From assembly GCA_029239785.1 (NCBI GenBank), contig JARBUG010000018.1, forward strand, positions 20,819 through 84,818: 64,000 nucleotides of DNA, in the 5' to 3' direction. This document shows positions 44,919-52,750 of this stretch, one piece after another. Source of the DNA: Symbiobacteriaceae bacterium. GTDB lineage: Bacteria; Bacillota; Sulfobacillia; Symbiobacteriales; Symbiobacteriaceae. Within the stretch, counting starts at the first letter, position 1. Each line of letters starts with the position of its first letter. Below the pieces are notes generated by a model. The model had not been told where the DNA came from. It worked only from the letters and a program-made list of their open reading frames with translations, and searched no databases. The translations under genes were made by a program, and so were the position numbers.

Positions 44919-44930
44919 GCGGAGAAGGCC

Positions 44931-45000
44931 TAGTACGGCGCCGCGTAGCGGCGATTGCCGTACGGAGCCCGAAAATGGCGCCGTAGGCGCCGAAAAGGGG
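44931..45000 (+). repeat. Hairpin element R2, copy 2 (before grdB)
   Basis: GTACGGC (44933-44939) pairs with GCCGTAC (44957-44963), and inside it GCCGC (44940-44944) pairs with GCGGC (44948-44952). A second hairpin, GGCGCC-GTA-GGCGCC, follows near 44977-44991, then the grdB ribosome binding site. It shares TAG, the stem, and GGAGCCC with copy 1 at 19262, with a compensatory C-G to T-A change in the outer stem. Confidence 0.65.
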
Positions 45001-45008
45001 GTCCGACT

Positions 45009-46298
45009 GTGCGGATCGTTCACTATATCAACCAGTTCTTCGGCGGCATCGGCGGCGAAGATAAGGCCGACTTCCGGCCTGAAGTTCGCGAAGGTGTCGT
45101 CGGCCCGGGCCAGGCTCTTAACCAGGCACTGGCTGGCACTGGGGAGATCGTTGCCACGGTGATTTGTGGCGACTCCTGGTTCAACGAGAACCTGGAAGAA
45201 GCCAAGGCGACCGTGCTCGAGATGATCAGCAAATATAGCCCCGACCTGGTGATCGCGGGTCCTGCCTTTAACGCCGGCCGCTACGGCATGGCGTGCGGCG
45301 CTGTCGCCGAAGTTGTCGGCAAGCAGCTGGGCATTCCCGTCGTCTCCGGTATGTACAAGGAGAACCCGGGCGTTGAGGTCTACCGCAAGTATGCGTGGAT
45401 CGTCGAAACCGGCAACTCCGCCGCCGATATGCGCAAGGCCATTCCCGCCATCGTAGAGATGGTGAAGGTCTTCGCCGCCGGCCAGACGCCGGCCCCGGGC
45501 ACCTACATCGAACGTGGCGTTCGCGTCAACTACATGGCCGACGAGCGCGGCTCCAAGCGGGCCGTCGACATGCTGGTCAAGAAGCTGACCGAGCAGGCCT
45601 TTGTCACCGAGTTCCCCATGCCCGAGTTCGACCGTGTTGCCCCCAACCAGCCGATCCGTGACCTCTCGAAGGCCAAGATCGCTCTGGTTACCTCGGGCGG
45701 CATCGTGCCGAAGGGCAACCCCGACCACATCGAGTCGTCCAGCGCCTCCAAGTACGGCAAGTACTCGCTGGAAGGCGTGACCGACCTGACCGCCGAGACC
45801 CACGAAACCGCTCACGGCGGCTACGACCCGACCTACGCCAACAAGGACGCCGACCGGGTTCTGCCCGTGGACGTGCTCCGCGACCTGGTGAAGGAAGGCG
45901 TCATCGGCTCGCTGCATGAGTACTGGTACGCCACTGTCGGTAACGGCACCGCCGTCGCTTCGGCGAAGGCCTTCGCCCAGAAGATCGCTGAGGATCTGCA
46001 CAACTATAAAGTTGATGCCGTGATCCTCACCTCCACCTGAGGGACCTGCACTCGTTGCGGAGCAACGATGGTGAAGGAGATCGAGCGTGCCGGTATTCCC
46101 GTGGTCCATGTCTGCACCGTGGTCCCGATTTCGCTGACCGTAGGCGCCAACCGGATCGTGCCGGCCGTCGCCATTCCTCACCCGCTGGGCAACCCGAACC
46201 TGGATGCCGGCGAGGAGAAGAAGGTCCGCCGGAACCTGGTCATGAAGGCCCTGAACGCCCTGACCACCGAGGTCCACGGCCAGACCGTGTTCGAGTAA
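45009..46298 (+). CDS. grdB: Glycine reductase selenoprotein B gamma subunit (GrdB), in-frame UGA
   Basis: A 429-residue selenoprotein that attacks the Schiff-base-bound glycine. The TGA at 46038-46040 (codon 344) encodes selenocysteine in AVILTST-U-GTCTRCGATMVKEI, the family's UxxC arrangement (C347). The same frame continues to 46298, ending HGQTVFE. The GTG start (MRIVHYINQFFGGIGG) has AAAAGGGGG upstream. GrdB with the GrdE fragments forms protein B. A hairpin suited to be the SECIS follows the UGA. Confidence 0.97.
46053..46067 (+). promoter_or_regulatory. Candidate SECIS hairpin of grdB
   Basis: CGTTGC (46053-46058) and GCAACG (46062-46067) form a 6-bp stem with a GGA loop, starting 12 bases after the UGA. 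Bacterial SECIS elements are short hairpins at this distance with a G-rich apical loop. Confidence 0.65.
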
Positions 46299-46307
46299 GT
46301 CGCTGTG

Positions 46308-46342
46308 GGGGCGCCGTCAATTGCTGACAGGCGCCCCTTTTT
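46308..46342 (+). terminator. Intercistronic terminator between grdB and grdC/D
   Basis: GGGGCGCC (46308-46315) pairs with GGCGCCCC (46330-46337), followed by five T. It lies inside the operon and may lower expression of the protein C gene relative to grdAB. Confidence 0.8.
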
Positions 46343-46364
46343 AACCGGAGGAGGCTACTTAGCC

Positions 46365-48935
46365 ATGACTTTCCCCGTTATTAAGGGCGCCGCCTACTGC
46401 CTGGTACACGCCCCTGACATGCTGCTCCATTACGGGACGACGCCCGCCACCGAGCGGACGGTCAACCCCGACTCTGAGTATCTGAAGAAACTGCCCGCTT
46501 ATCTGCGGTCGTACGACAAGGCGCTGGCCTATGCCCCGAACCAGGCCTACCTGGGCCGGCTGGGCCTCGGCGAACTGGCCGCCATGCCTCGCCCCTGGTA
46601 CGAGAAGACCGTCGACGGTGCCGAGCGCTTCGGCCCGTACGGCGAAATGATGCCCGAGCCTGAGTTTATCGCCATGATGAAGGTGGTCGACACCTTCGAC
46701 CTGGTCTGGCTCGAAGAAGGGTTCGCGGCTGAAATTGCGGACCGCCTGGCTGCGCACCCGGTCCTGAGCGGGATGAAGGTCGGTGCGGGCAAGCCCCTGG
46801 CCGAGCTGGAAGCCCGCCTGGCCGATCACCATGCCGCCCTGCCGCTTTACACCGGCGGTAAGCTGGCCGGCATCGTGCGGCGTGCGCACGATGTGGATGA
46901 GTCGCTCTCGGCGCACATCATCCTTGAAAATCTGGTCACAAAGGCCTCCGCAGTGTTGGCGCTCAAGCACCTGCTGGCCCGCGAGGGCGTGAAGCCCGAG
47001 CAGGTCGAGTACCTGATTGAGTGCTCGGAAGAGGCCTGCGGCGATATGAACCAGCGCGGCGGCGGCAACTTTGCCAAGGCGATTGGTGAAGTGGCGGGCT
47101 GCGTCAACGCGACCGGCTCTGACACCCGTGCCTTCTGCGCGGCGCCGACCCACGCCCTGATTGAGGCCGCGGCCCTGGTCCAGTCCGGCGTGTATAAGCA
47201 CGTCGTGGTGGTCGCCGGCGGCACCCCGGCCAAGCTGGGCCTGAACAGCCGTGACCATGTCAACAAGAACATTCCCGCCGTCGAAGATGTGATTGGCGCA
47301 TTTGCGGTGGTGGTTTCGGAAGATGACTTTGTGAGTCCTCGGGTACGCCTTGATGTCTGCGGCCGGCATAAGATCGGCTCCGGCTCCTCGCCGCAGGCTG
47401 TGATGGAAGCGCTCATTACCGAGCCCCTCGACCGGGCCGGCCTGAAGATCGCCGACATCGACAAGTACGGCGTTGAAATGCAGAACCCCGAGTGCACGGA
47501 GACGGCGGGCGCCGGCGACGTGCCCAAGTCGAACTACAAGTTGATCGCCGCCCTTGCTGTGAAGCGGGGCGAAATCGCCCGGACTGAGATCGAGTCGTTT
47601 GGCGCCTCGCACGGGTTTGTGGGCTTTGCCCCGACCCAGGGCCATATCCCCTCGGGCGTGCCGATCATCGGCCCGGTGCGGGAGATGATTCTGGCCGGTC
47701 AGGCGACCCGGGCCATGGTGATTGGCAAGGGCTCGCTCTTCCTGGGCCGCATGACCAACCTGTTTGACGGCGTTTCGTTTGTGATGGAGAAGAACCCCGG
47801 GCGCCCGGCCTCGGCTTCGAAGGCCGTCGAGCGGGCCCGGACCCGTGTGGGCGTCACCGTCCACGGCTCCGAGCACGGCGAGGCCGAGGTCGTGCGGGGC
47901 GCCGAACTGGCCCAGCGGATGCGGCCCGACCTGGAGGTCGTGCTCATCGGCAACCCCGGCGTCAAAACCTCCCTTGAAGTGATCGACGGCGACTGCATCG
48001 GCACTGACCATCGCGAGATGGAGCGGCGCCTGGCCAGCGGCGATCTGGCTTCGGCCGTCACCCTGCACTATCCCTTCCCGATCGGCGTGGCCACCGTAGG
48101 CCGAGTCGTGACCCCGGGCAAGGGCCGTGAGATGTTCCTGGCCACCACCACCGGCACCGCCGCCGCCGACCGGGTCGAGGCGATGGTGCGGAGCGCGATC
48201 TACGGCGTGGCCTGCGCCCGGGCGGCGGGCATTGAGGAGCCCACCCTGGGCGTGCTCAACCTCGAAGGCGCTCCGCAGGTCGAGAAGATCCTGGGCAAAC
48301 TCGCTGAGGCCGGCTACACCAGCGTGCGCTGGGCTACGAGCGGCCGGGCCGACGGCGGCGCCCTCATGCGGGGCAACGACGTGCTGGGCGGCACCCCGGA
48401 CGTACTGGTGACCGACTCCCTCACGGGCAACGTGCTCATGAAGCTGATGTCGGCTTACACGACGGGCGGCGCCTACGAGTCGCTGGGCTACGGCTACGGC
48501 CCCGGCGTGGGCGAGAACTACCGGCAGATCATCCACATCATCAGCCGGGCGTCGGGCGCCCCGGTCATCGCTGGTGCGATTACCTACGCCGGCGACATGG
48601 CAATCGGCGGGCTGGTGGGCAAGGTGGCGGAGGAACTGGGCGGCGCCCGGGCCGCCGGCCTTGATAAGCTGCTGGCTGAGCGGGCTGCGGGCACGGCCCC
48701 GGCGCCCGGGGCCGGCGCAGGCGCCCCGGCGGCCATCGTGGCCCCGCCGGAGAAGGTCGCCACGGCCGAAATCTCCGGTGTTGAGATCATGTCCCTGGAA
48801 GATGCGGTCCAGGCGCTCTGGGCCAAGGGCGTTTACGCCCGGCCCGGCATGGGCTGCACGGGCCCCGTGGTCCTGGTCGCCCCGGAGGACCTGGCCCAGG
48901 CCAAGGTCGTCCTGACCGAAGCAAAGTATCTCTAA
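46365..48935 (+). CDS. Glycine reductase protein C, GrdC-GrdD fusion
   Basis: An 856-residue protein. Residues 1 to about 490 match GrdC, a thiolase/KAS III-like subunit (IKGAAYCLVHAPDMLLHYGT at the start, and AGCVNATGSDTRAFCAAPTH). Residues about 500-856 match GrdD, a PlsX/phosphate acetyltransferase-like subunit that binds the acetyl group (RTRVGVTVHGSEHGEAEVVR, and GAITYAGDMAIGG). The C-terminal GMGCTGPVVLVA carries a cysteine like that of GrdD. Clostridial genomes carry grdC and grdD as separate genes, so this is a one-chain protein C that would release acetyl phosphate. The ATG at 46365 has CGGAGGAGG upstream. A proline/alanine linker lies near residue 780. Confidence 0.93.
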   Translation: MTFPVIKGAAYCLVHAPDMLLHYGTTPATERTVNPDSEYLKKLPAYLRSYDKALAYAPNQAYLGRLGLGELAAMPRPWYEKTVDGAERFGPYGEMMPEPEFIAMMKVVDTFDLVWLEEGFAAEIADRLAAHPVLSGMKVGAGKPLAELEARLADHHAALPLYTGGKLAGIVRRAHDVDESLSAHIILENLVTKASAVLALKHLLAREGVKPEQVEYLIECSEEACGDMNQRGGGNFAKAIGEVAGCVNATGSDTRAFCAAPTHALIEAAALVQSGVYKHVVVVAGGTPAKLGLNSRDHVNKNIPAVEDVIGAFAVVVSEDDFVSPRVRLDVCGRHKIGSGSSPQAVMEALITEPLDRAGLKIADIDKYGVEMQNPECTETAGAGDVPKSNYKLIAALAVKRGEIARTEIESFGASHGFVGFAPTQGHIPSGVPIIGPVREMILAGQATRAMVIGKGSLFLGRMTNLFDGVSFVMEKNPGRPASASKAVERARTRVGVTVHGSEHGEAEVVRGAELAQRMRPDLEVVLIGNPGVKTSLEVIDGDCIGTDHREMERRLASGDLASAVTLHYPFPIGVATVGRVVTPGKGREMFLATTTGTAAADRVEAMVRSAIYGVACARAAGIEEPTLGVLNLEGAPQVEKILGKLAEAGYTSVRWATSGRADGGALMRGNDVLGGTPDVLVTDSLTGNVLMKLMSAYTTGGAYESLGYGYGPGVGENYRQIIHIISRASGAPVIAGAITYAGDMAIGGLVGKVAEELGGARAAGLDKLLAERAAGTAPAPGAGAGAPAAIVAPPEKVATAEISGVEIMSLEDAVQALWAKGVYARPGMGCTGPVVLVAPEDLAQAKVVLTEAKYL

Positions 48936-48947
48936 GGCCGAGCAGCA

Positions 48948-48983
48948 AAGGCGGCCCACTCATGAGAGTGGGCCGCCTTCTTT
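48948..48983 (+). terminator. Terminator of the glycine reductase operon
   Basis: AAGGCGGCCCACTC (48948-48961) pairs with GAGTGGGCCGCCTT (48966-48979), a perfect 14-bp stem with a 4-base loop, then CTTT. Confidence 0.93.
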
Positions 48984-49051
48984 CGAGCACAGAAAGGAAT
49001 CCCACCCCGAGTTGCGGAAGAGCTTGATATTAACCTTCCAGGGGTGGATGA

Positions 49052-50023
49052 ATGCAACGCATGCGGACCGTGCTCCGGCTCTGGGTGACTCGGCTGCTCT
49101 TGCTCATCGTCTCGGCCGTCTTGCTGGTGGGCGTCACCATGCTGAGCAAGGGCTGGGTCTACAAACTGAAACCGCCGACCCAGTTCCAAATCGTCAGCAC
49201 GGAGATCGAATCGGTCCATTACGATGTTGGCCAATATGGTGCGGCCCTGCAGAAGTACTGGGCTGACCTGCGTGCCGGCACCCTCCTGCTCACCCCCCGG
49301 ACCGTTGCCGGGGCTTCTTCTTTGCTGATGAACCCCCGGAACCGCCTGCCGCTGTTCGAGGTGCTGCGCCCGGCGTGGACAAACTCGCTCATGCTCTACT
49401 GCGCCTCGGTGGGCGCCGGGCTGGGCGCCGGCGTTTTGCTCGGCAGCCTGGTAACCTTGCGGCGCCGGTTCTGGAAGTCCCTCAGCATGGGCTTTTCGGT
49501 GCTCGGTCTGGCGCTGCCCGACTTCGGGCTGGTACTGGGCGGGCAGTTCCTCACGCTCTGGGCCAGCCGGACCATGGGGCTCAAGCTTTGGCCAATCCTC
49601 GCCGCCCCCGAAACCGAGCGTGGCTGGCTGCTGCCTCTGCTGGTGCTCAGCCTGCCGCCCGCGGCCTACGCCGCCCGGCTCACGGCCGGCGCCCTTGACG
49701 AGATCATGCGGGAGGACTACATTCGCACCGCCCGCAGCAAGGGATTGCACGAGGCGCGGGTCATCGTCGGACACGCCATGCGCAACGCACTGCCCCGCAT
49801 TCTGAGCGGCCTGCCCGTGATGCTCGGCGTGGTGCTCTCCAGCCTCCCCGTGGTTGAACTGATCACCAACTGGCCGGGCCTCTCCAAGTGGATGGTCGGC
49901 GTCTCCGAGGAGTCGACGGCGACCGTGGCGGTCATCTTCCTGGCCTGGGGCGTGTTAATGGATGCCCTGGCCGGCTCCCTGCACGCAGCCGTTGCGCTGC
50001 CGGGCGAGGAGGTGAGCCCGTGA
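49052..50023 (+). CDS. Peptide/nickel-type ABC transporter permease (DppB-like)
   Basis: A 323-residue permease of the DppB/OppB family. It has one N-terminal helix, an extracellular loop of about 70 residues and five further helices. The ATPase-contact motif is LDEIMREDYIRTARSKGLHE, followed by GHAMRNALPRILSGLP. The ATG at 49052 has CAGGGGTGG upstream. It overlaps the second permease by four bases (GTGA). No ATPase or substrate-binding gene is adjacent, which is unusual because this family normally comes as a full operon. Confidence 0.88.
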   Translation: MQRMRTVLRLWVTRLLLLIVSAVLLVGVTMLSKGWVYKLKPPTQFQIVSTEIESVHYDVGQYGAALQKYWADLRAGTLLLTPRTVAGASSLLMNPRNRLPLFEVLRPAWTNSLMLYCASVGAGLGAGVLLGSLVTLRRRFWKSLSMGFSVLGLALPDFGLVLGGQFLTLWASRTMGLKLWPILAAPETERGWLLPLLVLSLPPAAYAARLTAGALDEIMREDYIRTARSKGLHEARVIVGHAMRNALPRILSGLPVMLGVVLSSLPVVELITNWPGLSKWMVGVSEESTATVAVIFLAWGVLMDALAGSLHAAVALPGEEVSP

Positions 50024-50919
50024 GCCGCAGGTGGAATCTGCCTTTGCTCCTGGGGCTCGCAATGGCTGTCGCCCTGATCGCAGCCATCGTGGTGCCGTGG
50101 GTGGCCCCGGTGGGCGACCCCGACCGTCTTACCTCGATGATCAAAGTGGACGGGAAACTCGTGCTGCCGCCCTTCGCCCCGGGCCAGGCGGGCATGCTGC
50201 TGGGCTCCGACCAGGGCGGGCGGGACTTGCTGGTACGCATCGTGTACGGCGCCCGTACGACCGTGCTGTATGCGCTCCTGATTACCCTGGTGCGGGTGGC
50301 CCTGGCCCTGCCGCTCGGCCTGCTGGCCGGTTGGTACAAGGGCTGGCTGGCCGGGCTCACCCGGGTGATGGTCACGGCCACCAACGGCGTGCCGGGGCCG
50401 GTGATTGTGACCGTCGTCCTGGGCGGCCTGGGCGGTTTCGTGCAGGGCTCTGGCTGGCTCGCGCTCTACTGCGTGGCGGTGGCGGCGATCGGATTTCCCC
50501 GCCTGGCGGAGCAGGTGCGCCGCCTGACCGAGGAGACGGCGAAACGCCCCTACATCGAGGCGGCGGTGGCGACGGGCGCCCCGGTGCGCCGGGTGCTGTG
50601 GCGGCACATTCTGCCGGTCATCTCCGGTGATGTGATGGTGTCGGTCGCAACCGAGATGGGTTGGGTGCTGCTGATCATGGGGCAGCTGGCGATCTTCGGC
50701 ATCAACCTGGGTGGCACCGTGCGGCTGAGCTTTGACGGGCGCCCGCCGATCATCCTGGAGAAGGTGCCGGAGTGGGGCCAGATGCTCGGCATGAATCGCT
50801 CGCTGGTCCGGACCCATCCCTGGGTGCCGCTCTACCCGGCGGTCGCCCTGGCGATGACCGTGGCCTGCCTGCAGTTCCTTGCCGAGGGTTTGCGGCGTCG
50901 TTGGCTGCGCCGAGGGTAA
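50020..50919 (+). CDS. Peptide/nickel-type ABC transporter permease (DppC-like)
   Basis: A 299-residue permease. The DppC-type LLGSDQGGRDLLVRIVYGAR lies near residue 60. The contact motif EAAVATGAPVRRVLWRHILP is near 195. The GTG at 50020 is preceded by GAGGAGGTGAG, within the end of the first permease gene, so translation is coupled. It ends convergently with bactofilin, only 3 bases apart, and I see no terminator between them. Confidence 0.88.
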   Translation: MSRRWNLPLLLGLAMAVALIAAIVVPWVAPVGDPDRLTSMIKVDGKLVLPPFAPGQAGMLLGSDQGGRDLLVRIVYGARTTVLYALLITLVRVALALPLGLLAGWYKGWLAGLTRVMVTATNGVPGPVIVTVVLGGLGGFVQGSGWLALYCVAVAAIGFPRLAEQVRRLTEETAKRPYIEAAVATGAPVRRVLWRHILPVISGDVMVSVATEMGWVLLIMGQLAIFGINLGGTVRLSFDGRPPIILEKVPEWGQMLGMNRSLVRTHPWVPLYPAVALAMTVACLQFLAEGLRRRWLRRG

Positions 50920-50922
50920 GGC

Positions 50923-51348
50923 TTACAGGCCCTTGACAGCCGGGTTGAATCCGCCGCAGAAGGCGGGCGACTCGCCTTTCGGAATGACGCCGAGCGCCTC
51001 TTTTTCAGCGACGCCAACCGGCGCCATCAGAATGGCCAGTGGCGTATCGGCAGGCTCAGCTGGCGCCGGGGCGGGGGGCTGAACGGGCGTCGGCGTTGTT
51101 CGCAGGTACTCGCCCCCGTCGCCCATGCGGTTCGTACCGGCGAAGACGGCGCCCTGCTCAATTTGCAGGGCGGAGCAGCGGATGTCGCCATATAGCCGGG
51201 CCGTCTCCCGCAACACCAACGTGCCTGCCACCAACAGATCACCGTGAACTTCGCCGGCCAGCTCCAGGTCGCCGTCGGCCTCAACTCGCCCGCAGATTCG
51301 CACACCGTCGCTGATCGCGGCGGTCTTTCTTTTCCTCCAGGGCCACAT
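50923..51348 (-). CDS. Bactofilin (polymer-forming cytoskeletal protein)
   Basis: A 141-residue bactofilin. The core is a right-handed beta helix with repeats (VEADGDLELAGEVHGDLLV, RLYGDIRCSALQIEQGAVF) that polymerises without nucleotide. The N-terminus is basic (MWPWRKRKT) and the C-terminal 60 residues are a proline-rich tail with no clear fold. The ATG at 51348 has GGAGGCC upstream. It lies 16 bases downstream of a ParM-like actin gene on the same strand, so two filament-forming proteins share an operon. Confidence 0.88.
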   Translation of the reverse strand: MWPWRKRKTAAISDGVRICGRVEADGDLELAGEVHGDLLVAGTLVLRETARLYGDIRCSALQIEQGAVFAGTNRMGDGGEYLRTTPTPVQPPAPAPAEPADTPLAILMAPVGVAEKEALGVIPKGESPAFCGGFNPAVKGL

Positions 51349-51364
51349 GGTTCAGGCCTCCTGT

Positions 51365-52405
51365 TTACGCGATGGTAGGATGCTGCTCGGTCCAGGCAGT
51401 GGGGGCCGGGTTCCAGAGCCGGCTGGCCCACGCCAGGAACCCTCTGCCGTTCGCCGTGCTCGGGTCGGCGGGCACCACAGCCTGCGCCAGATGCGGCTGC
51501 AGGTAGCGGGCCAGGAAATGGCTGCCCCCGCCCGACAGCAGGATCACGTCAAAGGCCGAGACCTGCCAGCTTGACTGAATCTCCACCAGCAGCTTGGTTG
51601 CTACTTGCTCGAGCGCCCGGTCCCTCAGGTCCGCAATGTCGTACCGCCTGCCGGCGATATGGATCTCGCCGCGGATGACCGCCTCATCCAGGGCGTAAGT
51701 CTCCCGCTCGATGCCGTAACTGGCCTGGAGCGCAGCGGCAATCTCTTCGTAGGCGGTCACCAGGCCGACAGGAATGGTGCGGCTCTGTTCATGGACGTAC
51801 TCCCCGTCGACGACCGAGACCAGATCGCTGGTGCGAAACCCGATATCGATGATGCCGACGCCGCCCTGCAGCAGGCGGCTGTCCTCACGCACCTTGCCCC
51901 GGGTGTCCAGCACCTGCGACCAATATGTACCCAGCGGCTGTGGTACCACCGTTACCCGGTCGACCCGGATGATACATTCCTCAGGTCCCTGGGCCGTCAT
52001 CCGGAGGATGCGGTGTTCGCCCCGAATCTGCCGGGTCAGTTCATCGGCCAGGTGCATGCGCCCCGGTGGCAGTCCGGTCACCACTGCGAAGCTGTTCAAG
52101 GGCTGGTTGCAGAAGAGCGACAGCGCCGCCAGGAAGAGGACCTTGAAGGTATTGCCTTCGACCCGGGTGGCTGACAGGCCCCGGGCGGCCAGGCGGGAGT
52201 GACGAATGGCCAGATTACCCACGTTGTACACGCGGCCGTCCACGGCCACCCGGAGGTCGTCGGTGCGTGACGGAGCCTGGAGGCCCATGCGGGGTGTGGC
52301 GTCGGTGGTCCCTTCGCCCACCACGCTGGGGAAGACGTAGCCTTCCTGCCCGTCCGTGATCTTCACAAATCCATAGCCGATGTCGATGCCCATGCAACGT
52401 TCCAT
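51365..52405 (-). CDS. ParM/StbA-type actin-like protein
   Basis: A 346-residue actin-fold ATPase of the ParM/StbA group. Phosphate 1 is GIDIGYGFVKITDG. Phosphate 2 is GIIDIGFRTSDLVSVVDG. The adenosine loop is ILLSGGGSHFLARYL. ParM proteins segregate low-copy plasmids, but chromosomal members with unknown roles exist in Firmicutes. No parR or centromere repeat is seen. The ATG at 52405 (MERCMGIDIG) has AAGGGGGT upstream. The operon partner is bactofilin. Confidence 0.85.
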   Translation of the reverse strand: MERCMGIDIGYGFVKITDGQEGYVFPSVVGEGTTDATPRMGLQAPSRTDDLRVAVDGRVYNVGNLAIRHSRLAARGLSATRVEGNTFKVLFLAALSLFCNQPLNSFAVVTGLPPGRMHLADELTRQIRGEHRILRMTAQGPEECIIRVDRVTVVPQPLGTYWSQVLDTRGKVREDSRLLQGGVGIIDIGFRTSDLVSVVDGEYVHEQSRTIPVGLVTAYEEIAAALQASYGIERETYALDEAVIRGEIHIAGRRYDIADLRDRALEQVATKLLVEIQSSWQVSAFDVILLSGGGSHFLARYLQPHLAQAVVPADPSTANGRGFLAWASRLWNPAPTAWTEQHPTIA

Positions 52406-52464
52406 GCCAGGACCCCCTTCTGACACTTGTGGTTCGTCGGTTTCTTCGGATGGTCGAAACGTTT

Positions 52465-52645
52465 TGTGTCCGCCGAGTCGAATCCTTCTGGACACGAACC
52501 GTACGGGACCGAAGTCCTACGGAAAGGAACTCAGGGTCTCGATTGGACTTCCCCAGAAGGGACTTAGGTCTGTCAGCAATTGGTCACGGGTCTCCGGAAC
52601 CTCCGAAACGACAAGAAGCCCCCTCTCATCCGAGAGGGGGCGTTT
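52465..52645 (+). ncRNA. Candidate structured RNA ending in an orphan terminator
   Basis: This 345-base gap has no gene, yet shows successive stems on the plus strand. GTGTCC pairs with GGACAC (about 52473-52500). A second stem, CCGTA...GGAC-CGAA-GTCC...TACGG, follows. At the end is the perfect terminator at 52619-52645. No plus-strand gene ends before it. I cannot match it to a known RNA family; it may be a small RNA or a leader read into the downstream acetyltransferase gene. Confidence 0.4.
52619..52645 (+). terminator. Orphan terminator
   Basis: CCCCCTCTC (52619-52627) pairs with GAGAGGGGG (52632-52640), followed by CGTTTTT. It lies 106 bases before the acetyltransferase gene with no plus-strand gene upstream. 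Confidence 0.8.
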
Positions 52646-52750
52646 TTGGGTGACCTGAAAAAAGGCCGAACGACTTCGGGCCTTACAAGTTTAGTCTAGC
52701 ACGCCGGAAGATTATAAGTCTAGTTATTTCGATACTGCTACCGTACAGTG

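Noticed and set aside
46068..46298. Separate small gene after the grdB UGA
   Set aside because: It is the C-terminal part of GrdB. The UGA context TST-U-GTCTRC and a hairpin behind it indicate selenocysteine.
46359..48959. 866-codon minus-strand frame opposite grdCD
   Set aside because: Antisense shadow; it matches the length of the real gene only because stops are rare in the complementary frame at high GC.
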